Positions 14,106 through 30,500 of a DNA stretch of 64,000 nt are shown here, piece by piece (the first letter of the stretch is position 1; every line of letters starts with the position of its first letter). This stretch comes from Hirudinaria manillensis (lineage: Eukaryota > Annelida > Clitellata > Hirudinida > Hirudinidae): NCBI GenBank assembly GCA_034509925.1, contig CM067532.1, forward strand, positions 2,176,642 to 2,240,641, read 5' to 3'. Position numbers and translations under genes: made by a program. The notes beneath the pieces were generated by a model. That model made no database searches. It was given only the letters and a program-made list of their open reading frames with translations, and had not been told where the DNA came from.

Positions 14106-15061
14106 CCTGATTGCCAGTCGTTTGAGAAATGATAGCGAGCTATGCATGCAACGTGCACGCCTCTTACTAAAGAACCACCAGCTTAAGTCCCAATATCAAA
14201 TTAAATTAATTGAAACAAATAATTTTTTATTGTTCCAAAATGCTTTTAAAGATGATTAATTAAAAAAAGAAATATCTCCTTCATCGTAGCCTAGGATGGA
14301 AAGAGTTTGAGTTTCGAGGAGTAACACTTATTAAAGTTGGTTTGAAAACTTTAAACTTTCGTATAATGTAAAGCGACGGAAAACAAAATTAAATTTTAAA
14401 TTACTTTTAGTTATCGCAGCGCGTTTCATTGTGTTATCTGCCATTGGTAATTAGCTGACCATTAGTGACATTCATATTTGCTTATGGAAGCAAAAGCACC
14501 TACAAAAACCATAATGTCCAACCTATATTCAAATAAAAGAGATTTTATGCCTAAGAGATTATGAGGTTAACCAGGACTTTATGTCCAATTCAATTCGTCT
14601 GCGTTGTTCGATTTAGGTTGATAATATCATTTGATATAAAACTTCCTTATAAGTTTTTTTAGATTTGACGTATATATTAATATTAAACGTGCATCTATAT
14701 ATTTTTACTTTTGTAATCAAGCTGCTCCAGGGGAGTGATTAATGATCATATTTCACATATCACACCTAGTTGTGTAAGTACATTGTCGTGGGACTCATTA
14801 CACCTTTTGCCAAGTGCAGTCCATCAGGCTTATCTTATGGTGGCAAGAGTGGTTTTGAAAGACAGACTGAAATTTCTGCATGTGTCAGGTAATCATTTAT
14901 CGAAGATCTGTACACAAATTCCTAATTAGTAATTGTTTCATTTACTTTCACAGTCTGCCAGAGTAACGTTTACGTGATCTTTAAATATAATAAGCCAAAA
15001 ACTTCGCGCATAACGACCTCTAAATATAATATTGGGTCAACGACCTATATAATTACGATCG

Positions 15062-15297
15062 TAATGTGGTTTACTTAAAGTCTCGTGATAATCTCACGTG
15101 ATACTTTATTTTTTTAAATTTGATTTGTTCACACTATGTACACTTCATTGTACTGTTGAAACAATTGTTGACGACGGCCGTTTTAATTATAACATACATT
15201 GTTAATTTCTTTCGTTAGCCAATCACCTTACCATACTATACCGCATATATAGTATACATATTATATATTATCACGAGACTTTAAATAAACCACATTA
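15062..15297. mobile_element. MITE, 236 bp, with about 31-bp terminal inverted repeats
   Basis: The left end starts TAATGTGGTTTACTTAAAGT and continues CTCGTGATAAT. The reverse complement of the right end is the same over about 31 positions with one mismatch (C versus T at position 13). The interior is AT-rich and has no coding frame. The ends begin and finish with TA, consistent with a TA target duplication as made by Tc1/mariner-type transposases; the family assignment is inference. It sits between the two enolase genes, about 1 kb upstream of copy 1. Confidence 0.75.
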
Positions 15298-16294
15298 TAT
15301 ACACCTTCAAAGTTAAGCTTGAGAAACATAAAAAATAATAATAAATGATTCGATGAGATTACAAATCTTTCTTACACGCGTACCTTGAATTAAATCCGTT
15401 ATATAAAATATTGTGACTTTGTTAAAATTCAGAACCACTGGTTTCCTTCAAAATCTCCCAAAATGAAACAACGTCAGCAGGGACCAAACATCAGCCTTGA
15501 GAAGTCAAGGCCTTGAAAGGTCAAAGATATGTAAAAAACCCCGAATCAAACACTATTCCAGATCCTTTATCCTGGACAAAATATGGTCTTACGAATAGCC
15601 TGACACATTTGATGTCTGCTATTGGTACTGCTAGAAATACATTACGTTCTGTTAAAGCAATACCTTGAGACCCCAAGGAATGCCCAAGGTCATGCTAGCT
15701 CCTATTGCTGATTACCTTTACAGAACCTGATTTAACAAACGTGACCGCGACAAGTCTCAAGCACCCATCACGTCACTAAGTTCAGGCAGTACTGCCAAAA
15801 TCTAAGGTGCCAAAACCCAAATGAAAACATTGCTTGAAGCATTAGCGTAGCCACAGCAAAATGTAATTCCCATACCTCAGGAAAATTTGGCTAAGTAACT
15901 GAATAGTTGCTGGAAAAAAATAATAAAAATACTTTCCAAACTGCCACCACAACAAAGGTTATCAAAGTAGAACGAATTGTTTAATTTCTTTTGTGAGAAT
16001 GCAACGTAAGGAGAGGGAGCCAAATTGAAATGAATTGAAATGAAATTGTTAAAAAATTGAATCAAATTTTTAATGCAGCCCACTACAAAATTGCACGAAC
16101 AAAATCAAAACCAGCCTCTAAAAAAATGTCTATGACCCAGGAAGCCACAACACAAAAAGAGCAAAAAGAAACGAAAACAACAAAAAAGAAATTAATGCAG
16201 ACAATCAAATCGAGGATGTCCCAACAACGCCAGGGTGATGCAAAACTAAACCCATGCAAGACCGACTCTCCGTCCGTTTTTCTCGTCCCCGGCG

Positions 16295-19371
<3,077 letters not shown>

Positions 19372-20091
19372 CTTTATTCTAGCTGCCTAAAGCAAAAATG
19401 CATTAATTATACTTATTAATTCACTATTAAGCACAAGAGCAAAGTTGTTAGTGCATTAACCTAGAACTCCTTAGATAGCGATCAAACGTCAGTTATGCAA
19501 GCAAGTAATTAAAATGACGTAAGATTTGAATAGCGCAAATGCAAAGAATAATTGTAACAACTCACAGTAATCCTATTCCAAAACGAATACAAAACTGCAG
19601 TCGGCAAATCAGAGCAGACCCGAACCCGGCCTTCACTCAAGGGAGCAGATTTAAATATATCCCAGAGCACCTCTAAATGACCTTTATGCAAACTCTGGTC
19701 AAATTTATAGCAATGCGTGAAATTGTAATCATTTTGAAAAGTTAAAAATTAACTTGATTTCTACTGACTTGGGTTGCATCAATTGGACCTTGTAGTCCAC
19801 GTATTCAAATGGGAACTTTTACATGTTTTTATTAAAATATAAAATTACCATAGTTGAATCGATCGTCAAATCCTTTTATGAACTTGACACTTGAAACAAG
19901 CCATCAGACACGTGAACTAAAATAATAAATCACTAATTTATAATTTTTAATAATTATATTTAAATTGGTTTTAAAAATTTAGCATTAACTTTTGTTTCGA
20001 CTTTTTGAGGTGTAAAAAGTTTCGCGCATCAGCGAATGTTTACAGGATTAACTTTAAACATTGTTTATTCCCCCCAATACAAATTTCAAGC
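19372..20091. promoter_or_regulatory. Divergent promoter region between enolase copy 2 and NUP188
   Basis: The 720 bp between the two start codons must contain both promoters and 5' leaders, since the genes point away from each other. A possible leader exon of enolase lies near 19620-19700 on the minus strand, where the sequence is less AT-rich. I cannot fix transcription starts from sequence. Confidence 0.5.
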
Positions 20092-21839
20092 ATGGCCGGG
20101 TAATTTCGGATATATTCTAGTGTTTATAGTGGAGTCAACCTTGCGGCAATTTAAATGATGTTTTCACATAAACTGATTTCAACTGAATTTTTATGCGCTT
20201 TCGTTAAAGACTGCTATATCCTTTTGTAGATCAATCAGAGATCTCTGGCAACTCATATCTGGAAAAGCAGTGTTGCTGCCGGATGTATGAAACATTTTCT
20301 TTCAAATCAAATATCATATCCTTAGTTGATTAATGCAATTTACTTCACACAGGAGATTATATCAACGGAACTAAATGAAAACAAAACCAAACTCCAACTA
20401 TGTTTAAATTATTTCAAGACATTGAGGTTGGATTTCTAAGTACAACAACATTAATGAGAGAGGACAGAATGTCAGTTTTATCATGTGTTTAATTGCAGCA
20501 CCCCTGCAAAGGTTGATAACATCGGGAGGAAGTGTATCTCTAAAGTGCATTCAAATTTTGTACTGAAGCTTGCTGAGTATTTGGTAATATTTTTTAAAAA
20601 ATCTGATTTTCTCTTTATAAAATTTTAATTAATTCAATATTACTTGAAACATTTTGTGCAAAAAAAAATTAAATTTTGTATTTTTTGTAGGACCTCCACG
20701 AAGGCCAAAGTTATGATATTTACCAATTGTATCTGCTCAAGTTTTCAAAAAAATGTGTGAGCGACATCCAGGTTCGTGATTCGTGTTTATTTGGATATTT
20801 TTAAATTTCATGATTTAAAATGATTTTAACAATTATCTTTATTTTGCTTGGTGGTCAATCGACACTAACTACATACTAATAATAATCTAAATAATAATAA
20901 TAATAATATAATTATCTAAATAGTTAATATAAGGATGTTGTAGACATCCACAAGGTTTTTATTGTCATTATTGCCTAAAAAAGTTTTAATAATTTTGCAG
21001 GAAGTCTTGTCTATGGAAAGGTGTTCAATGCTATTGGCTGAGAAGATCCAAGAGTTCTACCAATCAGAGAGGATCTATCTCCTCAGATGCATCAAGCACG
21101 TACTAAGCTACTGCGATGACCCCGATCATCCTCATTATGTGAGCGAATAAATTATTATAATTATCTGTTTATATATTGCTTATTGAGTGGAATTTATTAA
21201 TCCAATTTTATTAACAATGAAAAATAGAGTCAATTAAATGAATCGGCTTTCGGTAAATCTCTGCTGACGGACTGACCCTGAATTGTTTTCACCTGTTCTA
21301 AAATGCCGTGCTAATTAAATTAAATTAAATTTGTAATTATAAACTTTTTAATTCAAAGGAGGTCTTCAAAGATTTTGCCAGTAACCTATTGGAAGGGAAT
21401 AACTTCATTGAGGAGGTAAATTTACATATTAGATATTGTTTGAGTAATTATTTAATATTAATATTAATATATCTTGGAAATATCATTTAAATATTATGAT
21501 GATTATAAACGTGCAGATAAAGAAGCAATATTCAGGCATCTGTGAAAAGATATCTTCGCTTTGCACTGTCAACCAGCAAGAACTGAGAGGCTTCGTGGCT
21601 CCGATGAGCATGGTTCGGGTAATAAATTATGCTAATGATGTTAGCATATTCATGATGTTGTGGGTTTCATTATCATAAGCGATTAGATTAAGGCATTATT
21701 AATAGATTTAGATTAACATCTGTGTGCTTCCCTTTATCATTGCAAGTTATGTTATCTTCCGATTGCAAAATATTATTCACACTCCTTTATATTGCTGTTA
21801 CAAGGTACCATGCCTGCTTAGTTGTGATAACTCCATGGC

Positions 21840-21892
<53 letters not shown>

Positions 21893-24538
21893 TAATAATA
21901 ATGATAATAACAATAATAATGATAACAATAATAGTAATAGTAATAATGTCTGTAATGCTACACTAGAAATAAATATCCTCAAGAATATTCTTTTCAATTC
22001 TTTCCTGCCGTTTCCAGACGGAAAAGTCAAAGCATGGCGGAGGTCATTTGAGGTCGTTGCAAAGGGAAAGATGTGAACTCCTGGAAATCATCCTCCTCTG
22101 CTTCAAGCACCTGGAACTGTCGCCTGAGACACTCCATGATTTGTTTGTCATCTTCAAGGTGGTAGGCTATTGTCAATGCTTACCTGATGATGATGATGAT
22201 GATATTGATGGAGACCATGTTCAAATCATATATATATAAACTATATGGTGATGATGATGATGATGACAAATTGGTGGAAACCATGTTCAAATCACTATCT
22301 GGTGATGATGATGATGATAACATTGATGGAGACCACATTCAAATCATGTTGTTTAAACTTTTTTTCTAAGGTTAAAAATTTCTTTAAATTTTACAGAAGC
22401 ATGGATTCGCTGGAAATGTTGGTCAGAGGAGCGAAGAAAATGACCAATCACTTCTCGACAGGATCTGGTACGACTGATTTCCTGGATTGATTGATTGATT
22501 TGATTAATTGATTGATTGATTGATTGATTCATTCATTCATTATTAAACTTTTCAAAGACATTTTGGATTTATTGTTAAAATCCCCTGAATGTGGGATATT
22601 GGTTAATTGGCTTGTCTAGATATTGTCTTCTATGATAAATGATGATAACAGTGCCGACATTATTGATGATGATGATGATGACAGTGCAGGCATTATTGAT
22701 GATTATGATGATGATGAGGACAGTGCCGACATTATTGATGATGATGATGATGACAGTGCAGGCATTATTGATGATGATGATGATGACAGTGCAGACATTA
22801 TTGATGATGATGATGATGATTTTTCCAGCTTCCTTCAAATTCTCGTGTTGGTCGGAGGACTGGACCTGGAATTGTTGGTCGAGAAATTTTCTGATCCGAG
22901 TCCCGATTGGTCGGTTTCAATTGCACCATCTTGTGCTACATTTATCTTCATTGAGCATTTATAACATCCTTGTAATTATGAATATTGTTGTTATTAATTA
23001 GTTATTAATAGTTGATAAATAATTTATTATGTTAAACAATAAATGTTTTTAATATTATTTATAATTTATTGTTTATAATTTGAATAAATTTGATTTCTTT
23101 TCGTTCCCTTCGACAGTTCCCTGGATTTGATGGTCATGAAAGACGATCACTACAAGGTTTGTTTAATTTTCCTATTTATTTTTATTTATATTTATTAGTA
23201 CATAAAATTAGTTATAGTAACATAATAAAATTAGTTATAGTAACATAATAAAATTAGTTATAGTAACATAATAAAATTAGTTATGGTAACATAATAAAAT
23301 TAGTTATGGTAACATAATAAAATTAGTTATAGTAACATAATAAAATTAGTTATAGTAACATAATAAAATTAGTTATGGTAACATAATAACATTAGTTATA
23401 GTAACATAATAAAATTAGTTATAGTAACATAATAACATTAGTTATAGTAACATAATAAAATTAGTTATAGTAACATAATAAAATTAGTTATAGTAACATA
23501 ATAGCATTAGTTATGCAGATGTTTGAACATTCTTGATTTTTTTCAAACCTAAAATTTTCTATAAGCTACATACCTTTTCAAGCCTTATCCATTAAATAAG
23601 CTAAATTTACATGTAAAATGAATTTGAGACCAAATCCAAATCTCTGATGGTCATCTCTGGATCATCAACATCATCATCAATGTCAATATCATCATCAGGA
23701 TCATAACTGCAACATAAACAATCAACATTCCTTCAACAGCTCTTCAATGATTCCATCGGTTGCCTTAGCGACCAGCCCTGCCTCGGTCCGCTGTTCCTGG
23801 CCTGGGCCGTGGTCAGGCACCTCAGGAAGGACTCCGGCTTCGCCAAGTTGGGCAACCGAGCGCTGAAGTTGGACGTTTTCGAATATTTGCATGACATGCT
23901 CTCCGAGATTGCACTGAATGGCATCGATCAGGTGACTTTCTGACCCTAATTTCTGCGCCACTCTTAGAAGTTGTTGGCAAAATAAATGCTAATAAGTGGT
24001 GATGAAAATAATGAAAATAATAATAATAATAATAATAATGAATGTAGTTTGCTTATTTAAGCATATTTAAATGTTAATAGAAAAAGTGCATTTATGAAAT
24101 GCCATGAGTAACAGACAAATTATGATTTTAACACTAACAATAATAACAGTAACAATAATAAATAGAATAAATATAAAATAAATCAAAACATAAAAAAACA
24201 TTTCCTCAACATGACAGTCCATAGAGGGCCTCGTACACAACATCTTGTACGGTCTCATCAATTCGGTTCTCTCTATCTTCCATGAAAGCACCCTCGGTGA
24301 CACCAGGGTGAGTTTGCGTGTTTGTGATTGTGGTGCTTGTGATGATGATGAAGGTAGTGGTGGAGGTGGTGATGATAGTGATGTTGAAAAATTTATTAAA
24401 GACAAACTAATTGTAATTAACAATTAATCTCCTAATCGCAGTTCCTGTACAAGACCACGAATAGGGTCCTTGAAAATCCACTCACGGCAGACGCCTTTTG
24501 GTCTCTGGTTGGTGTCACATTATTTCTTTTATTATTAC

Positions 24539-24583
<45 letters not shown>

Positions 24584-27500
24584 CATCATCATTATTATAT
24601 TATGATCATTATTGTTTACCTTTGAAGAACATGGACGAGGGACTGAGGTCACTGCTGGCCACGAGTCTCGTGTCGTTTCCTCTTCAATTTGAGAGACCAA
24701 TGGAGATGTTCACATCGCTGGCTAAGTGTGGAGAGAACAGCTTACGACAGGTGATGGTTATGATAATGATAGTAATAACATTAATAATAAAATAATATTA
24801 ATAATAAAAAAATTAATAATAAAAATAATATAATAACAATAATAATAACAATAATAATAATAATAATGTTTGGAGTTAACTAGGATGTTGGTTGGCTGTA
24901 ATCTTGTTATTCTTATTTTTAATGAAATGTTTTTGTTTTTGTTTTTTTGATTGATTTGTTTGGGAAAAGAAATTAAATGAATTGTCGACCTCGACTTAAT
25001 CATCGTAATTAATATCAAAATTAATAATAATAATCAGTTAAATATTATAAATATTGTTATAAATATTCAACAAGAACTGTAATGCAACAATCACAATTCT
25101 CAGGTCATCAACATGCTTCAAAACATGACGATCCTCACGGACATCCTGGACAGACAGACGGTCCTCATGCCGACCAACGAGGAGTCTCTGTACAGGCTTG
25201 CTGTTGCCAGGAAGCCCGCTTTATATCCTGGTTGGTCATGATGGTGATGATGATGATGATGGTATATTTGTATATATGCATAGAAGGTGGTAATAATAAT
25301 AATAACAACAACAATAATAATAATGTTGTTAGTGATGTTGGTGATAATTCTGATAATGATTATGGTGGCTGATGATGGAGAATTTGACAGCGAATTAAGG
25401 AGTTATTTATTTTCTTATTTGTTTATTTATTTAAATTACAGTTCTTAATGGAATTATTTGTAAACCAATTTGAGGAACTCTTGCTTTGTTTCAGGGAGTG
25501 GAATGACAATCTATGAGAACACACTGGGAAAGATATTGAATGATCCAATATTAGGTAATTATTTTCATTAATAACAACAAGTTTTTAATACATATATATA
25601 ATATAATTTTTAATAAATTATGTAAAAAGCTAGCTTATGTAATAATAATAATAATATATATATTAGTTTAAGAAATGGTAGATTTATGCCTATAAATAAA
25701 TCAATCAAGATTACTTAGTTATTTTTTTAAATATTAAACGTACAGTGATAAACGATCCGATTGTAGATGGTTCAAAGGTCAGCGGGGACTTCGTGTCCTG
25801 GTTCGTGCCCTACGACGCCTTCGACGTACTCCTCGGGGAGGTGTCGAACCTCCTCCAGAACTTCGAGTCGTGCTCCAGTGACCAGGTGGGGCCCATGAAG
25901 AGGGTGACGTTGGTCATGGGGTTCGTTGGGGAGGCCCTGAGGACTGCCCCGGGGTTGATGAGGGAGAAACTGTTATCAACTCTCGATGGATTTGTCGATG
26001 GAGCCATGCGTATCTTGCAGAAGTGAGTTACCATTGGACTCTTGTTGATTATGATGATGATGGTGTTAATAAGACAAGAATAATAATATCTTGCCATTGT
26101 CACGGTTTTAATTAGTATGAGTGTAAATATGTATTGAAAATTGATATAATAAATAATTATATATTGATAATTATTATAATAAAAAATTATAATTTGATGT
26201 TAATGCATTTAACAATTTATAAACAAATAATGATAATAATAGTTAGCAGATAATAGTCTTAATAGAAGATAATAGTCTTCTAGGCAGTGAACAGTTAATT
26301 TATGATTGTGATTGTCATCCATGTCATTATCGTCACCTTTGACATTGACAGATTCTCTTCTGCAACCAATCCTCCGATACACCTCCTCGGTTCCTGTTTC
26401 CAAGTCCTCCATCACAGCATGGACCTCCTTCCCCAGGAGGTGGGTTGCACTTAGTTGACCTATGCCCCAGATGGATTATAACGTTATATGTCAGATACTC
26501 CAAGAAAAACAATAAAATCTAATAAATTAATAAATAAATAAATAAATAAATAATAATGTAAATATTGGATGAATTAATAATAACACAAATATATATTAAT
26601 ATTTAAAATATAATTGATATATAAAATAATAATAATAATAATAGGTTCTAAAATCCTTGGCATTTTTTAATTGTGACCCCTTTTTGCCTACCTACAGGTC
26701 TGGAGAGGTATTCAGATGAGTGGCTTCATGCCCCACTTCTCCTACCATGTCAAGGATTTGAATGAGGCCATCAGGTAAAATGTTTAAATTGAAATTGGAT
26801 TATTAATTAAATCAATAAATATATTAATATATTAATTAATTAAATCAATAAATATATTAATGATTAAATTAAAATTAATTAATTAAATCAATAAATATAT
26901 TAATGATTAAATTTAAATTAATAAATATATTAATGATTTAATTATTACAATTAGTTTGATTAAAACAATTACTTCCGTTGTTTTTTTATCTGTACTGCTA
27001 AGCGGACCATTGCCTGAATCTGCTACAAGTACTGTATAATAGTAGATAGTAGTTCGTTTTGAAATCGACTTTGTAAAGCACTTAAGAATTAATCAGGACA
27101 AGTCCGATTTCAATTTTGTGATCATAAAAAGATTATAAATGATAAAGCTAGATCCGTATCCAATGGTAACCATAAAATACCTCTCTTTAGGGCTCTGAAC
27201 AGCGGCAGTTACGGTCAGATTCTGATGAGCAGAGAAATCGTTGAAGGTTCCTACCCGGTCACCGAGGCTTTTCTCGAATTCGTTCTTCATTGCATCAACG
27301 TGAGACCTTTTATTGCTTTGTTATTAAATCAACAAACTAAATATACGATTAACTAATTAACATATTAGATTGCATGAATAATTATTCATTATCACCATTT
27401 GGTATAATATTAACTCTTTTATTAGTTAACGCGTTGCTTTCTCTCAATCAGTTCTCGGCAGTTCCGGAATCGACAGCGGCCATGACGGCGCCCGTCCTTT

Positions 27501-30500
27501 TCATATGCCAGGAGATCTTCACGACCTACGACAAGTGGAAGTACTCCGCCTCATTCTCCTCGGAGAGGATCGGTAGGATTCGAACCCGCTACCTTTGAGT
27601 CGGAAGCTCGAAATGCCAATTCATCGGATTCGTTGCTTTGTAGGACTGCTGTGCATGAAGATCTTTCAGAAGATTCTGAGCAGCAGAGAAGATGAAGAGG
27701 AGGAGAAGGAAGAGGAGGAAGGAGTGAAGAAGAAGAAAAGTTCGACACCAAAGAAGAGAAAGGGTTCGCAGGAGACTGCAGACATGTTGAAGTTTGTGGA
27801 GATTTTGTTTTCTCTGTTTTGCCAATTAATCCGATTAATCCGATTAATCTAAATAATAAATTATATTATTAATCTAAATAAATCGATTAATATATCATAC
27901 TGTCAGTGATTGAATATTCTGTGTGGCTAGAATATTTTAGCTATTAATTGTCAATATTATAGCTTGTATCCTCATTAATAACAATAGATATCAGAAGCAA
28001 ATGCCTTGTTAATCATGAGAAACAAACAAACAAACAAATGTTATCAGTCAACAATTTCGTAATTAATCATAAATTAATAATAAATTAATTAACGAATTTA
28101 TAAATATTTTGTTTTTCGTTTGACTCCAGATTGTCTCCTGACATGGCCGTGTTGAACTGCATGCTCTTCTCAGAAACTGGTAACACACTGCTTGCTATAG
28201 CTCATACAGGTAGTGATCAGATTGAGATCAAGATAGCAGAGCAAAGCAGGTTATTATGATTACTGTTATGATTATATTTATTGTAATTTTGAATATCGAT
28301 TAATTGGTTTTTCAATTTATTATTATATTCCAATTTATTTATTTATTGCAAATTTTGCTAATGTGTCCAAACATTATGCAAATATTTGAGAGCTTCACAA
28401 ATATAGTAGTAATTATATTATAGTACTTAATTAAAAATAAAGTGATAAAATAATTATTTACAACTTATTAAGTTATTTAAGTTTCCATTTAATGAAGCAA
28501 AAAAAAATTAAATCAACAATTGCTATCAAATGTCCCCCTTAAAACCCTTGCAGTGCCTGCGGAGGTCGAGGCTCGAGTCTGGTGGAACTCGTCAAAGGTT
28601 CCCTGTGCGTCCTCAACCGCCTCTTGACCGAGCACCCCGCCGCGGCCTCGAACAGCCCGTCCCTGGGCAGGGCCCTCTCCACCACCCCGGGGACCTCGGG
28701 CCTCCCGTACCCTCGGGCAGGACCCGAGTCGTTGCAGGCGAAGCAGACCCACTCTCCGCCTCACCTGGTCAAGTCTCTGGTGATGTATGTTGAACAGAGA
28801 CATGACTGCAGTCTTGCTGTTCAGGCTACCAGTCTTTTGAAGAACATTGCACAGGTTCGACTTGGAATTAAAGTTTTACGTTTTAATAAGGATTTTTTTA
28901 TTTTTTAAGAACAATTTGGATTAATTCAATTGAATTCAGTTTGAATTAATGTGGGAATTTACTTTGTTAGAGGCATTTTTTTGGTAATCTTTGTTTATTT
29001 ATTTATTCATCAATTGAACACCAACTGAACTGATTGGTAGTGTTCATTAAAACTTTACCATAATAGTATATATAGTAGTTAGTTATATATAGATAGGTAG
29101 TTATTAAATTTGAATCACACATAGTTACTAGAAACAATTTTAGGATCATTATTGACTGCTTATGTCACAGATTTCATAATATTAATAATAAAGATAATAA
29201 TAATAATGATAATAATGTGAGGTAATATAATTAATATGATGTTATCACGAATTCATTTCATTGTTCACAGACTTTTCCAATTTCAATGCTTTCCTGTCTT
29301 GGAACTGATGTTTACAAAGTCAAGGAGACTTATCTCTTCAGACTGCAGGCCATTGTTGATGTAAGAAAAACAAAAATTATTTTTTTTAAACAAACTTTTA
29401 AGTGGCTCATTGGTCTTCAACATGGCCCAAGTTGCAATCAGATTAAAATTATTATTTTTTAATTAATTAGCTTTTGACCATTTTATTTATTAAACTTAAT
29501 TTTTTTTAACCATTTAATGCAATCAAGCATGTAATTAATATCTTTAATTTGATCTTATTGAGTTTAATCCGATCAAGATTTGAGTAAAGATAAAAAAAGT
29601 TTATGTTTGTTTTCCCCCCTTCAAGGATGTTGGTTTGAAGGTGGCCATCCTTGATTGGCTGACGGCCTGCATACAAAGTCAGCCGGGATTGGTGGAAATC
29701 TTCATCAACGACGACGAAAACAATCCGACCGCATCCGGAAGCGATTCATCTTCTTGGCTCTTTTCGGATTTAAAGGTGGACATTTTTTAATCTAAATTCT
29801 TTTGGCATTTGTTTTATTTTTTCTTTATTTATTTTAAATGAATAGTTAAATAAACTCTTGTAATTCATGTTTTAATAATTATTAATGCAAAGATATTACA
29901 GTAATTGATACTTTCTGGCAAACCTCTTATTTATACATCCTTTGACATCCATTGACATTTGTCCATAACATCCAGAAGACTCATTTAATCTAATTAAAAA
30001 AAAAGATAACTAATTAATAATGTTTACTAATTAACAACTAACAGTATGTTGGTGTTCAACTCTTGGTCTCAGCCAAATCATTAATAAACAAACAAACATA
30101 AACAAAATAACAAACATAAACAAACAAACAAACTAACGAATCTTTTCAGGTCCCCGAGAAAACAACCGAAGCACAGAAGAGCAAGTGCCTCGACGTGGTC
30201 GCCTCCCTCATAACCGGAGAGAAACAGGTGCTTGGATCGGTCGTCATGGAAACTGGCAATGCACTGCCTTTCCAGTCCAGCCAATCATTTAAAACCTTTT
30301 TGAACTTTAACCTTTAAACCAACCTCGAATCAGACGCACGCATCGAACAATGACATGACTCGATGTTTAAAAACTCGAGGCTTTAAAAAAAAATCTTCTG
30401 TTGCTTTCATGTCATTTCATATTTATTTATTTTTAATTATTTATTTATTTATTATTCCATTGATTACTACTTTGAGAACCCTTTAACTGCCACTAATGCA

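Noticed and set aside
27573..27643. A complete tRNA gene
   Set aside because: Only the 3' half pattern is present; the acceptor stem and D-arm are missing and the T-stem has mismatches.
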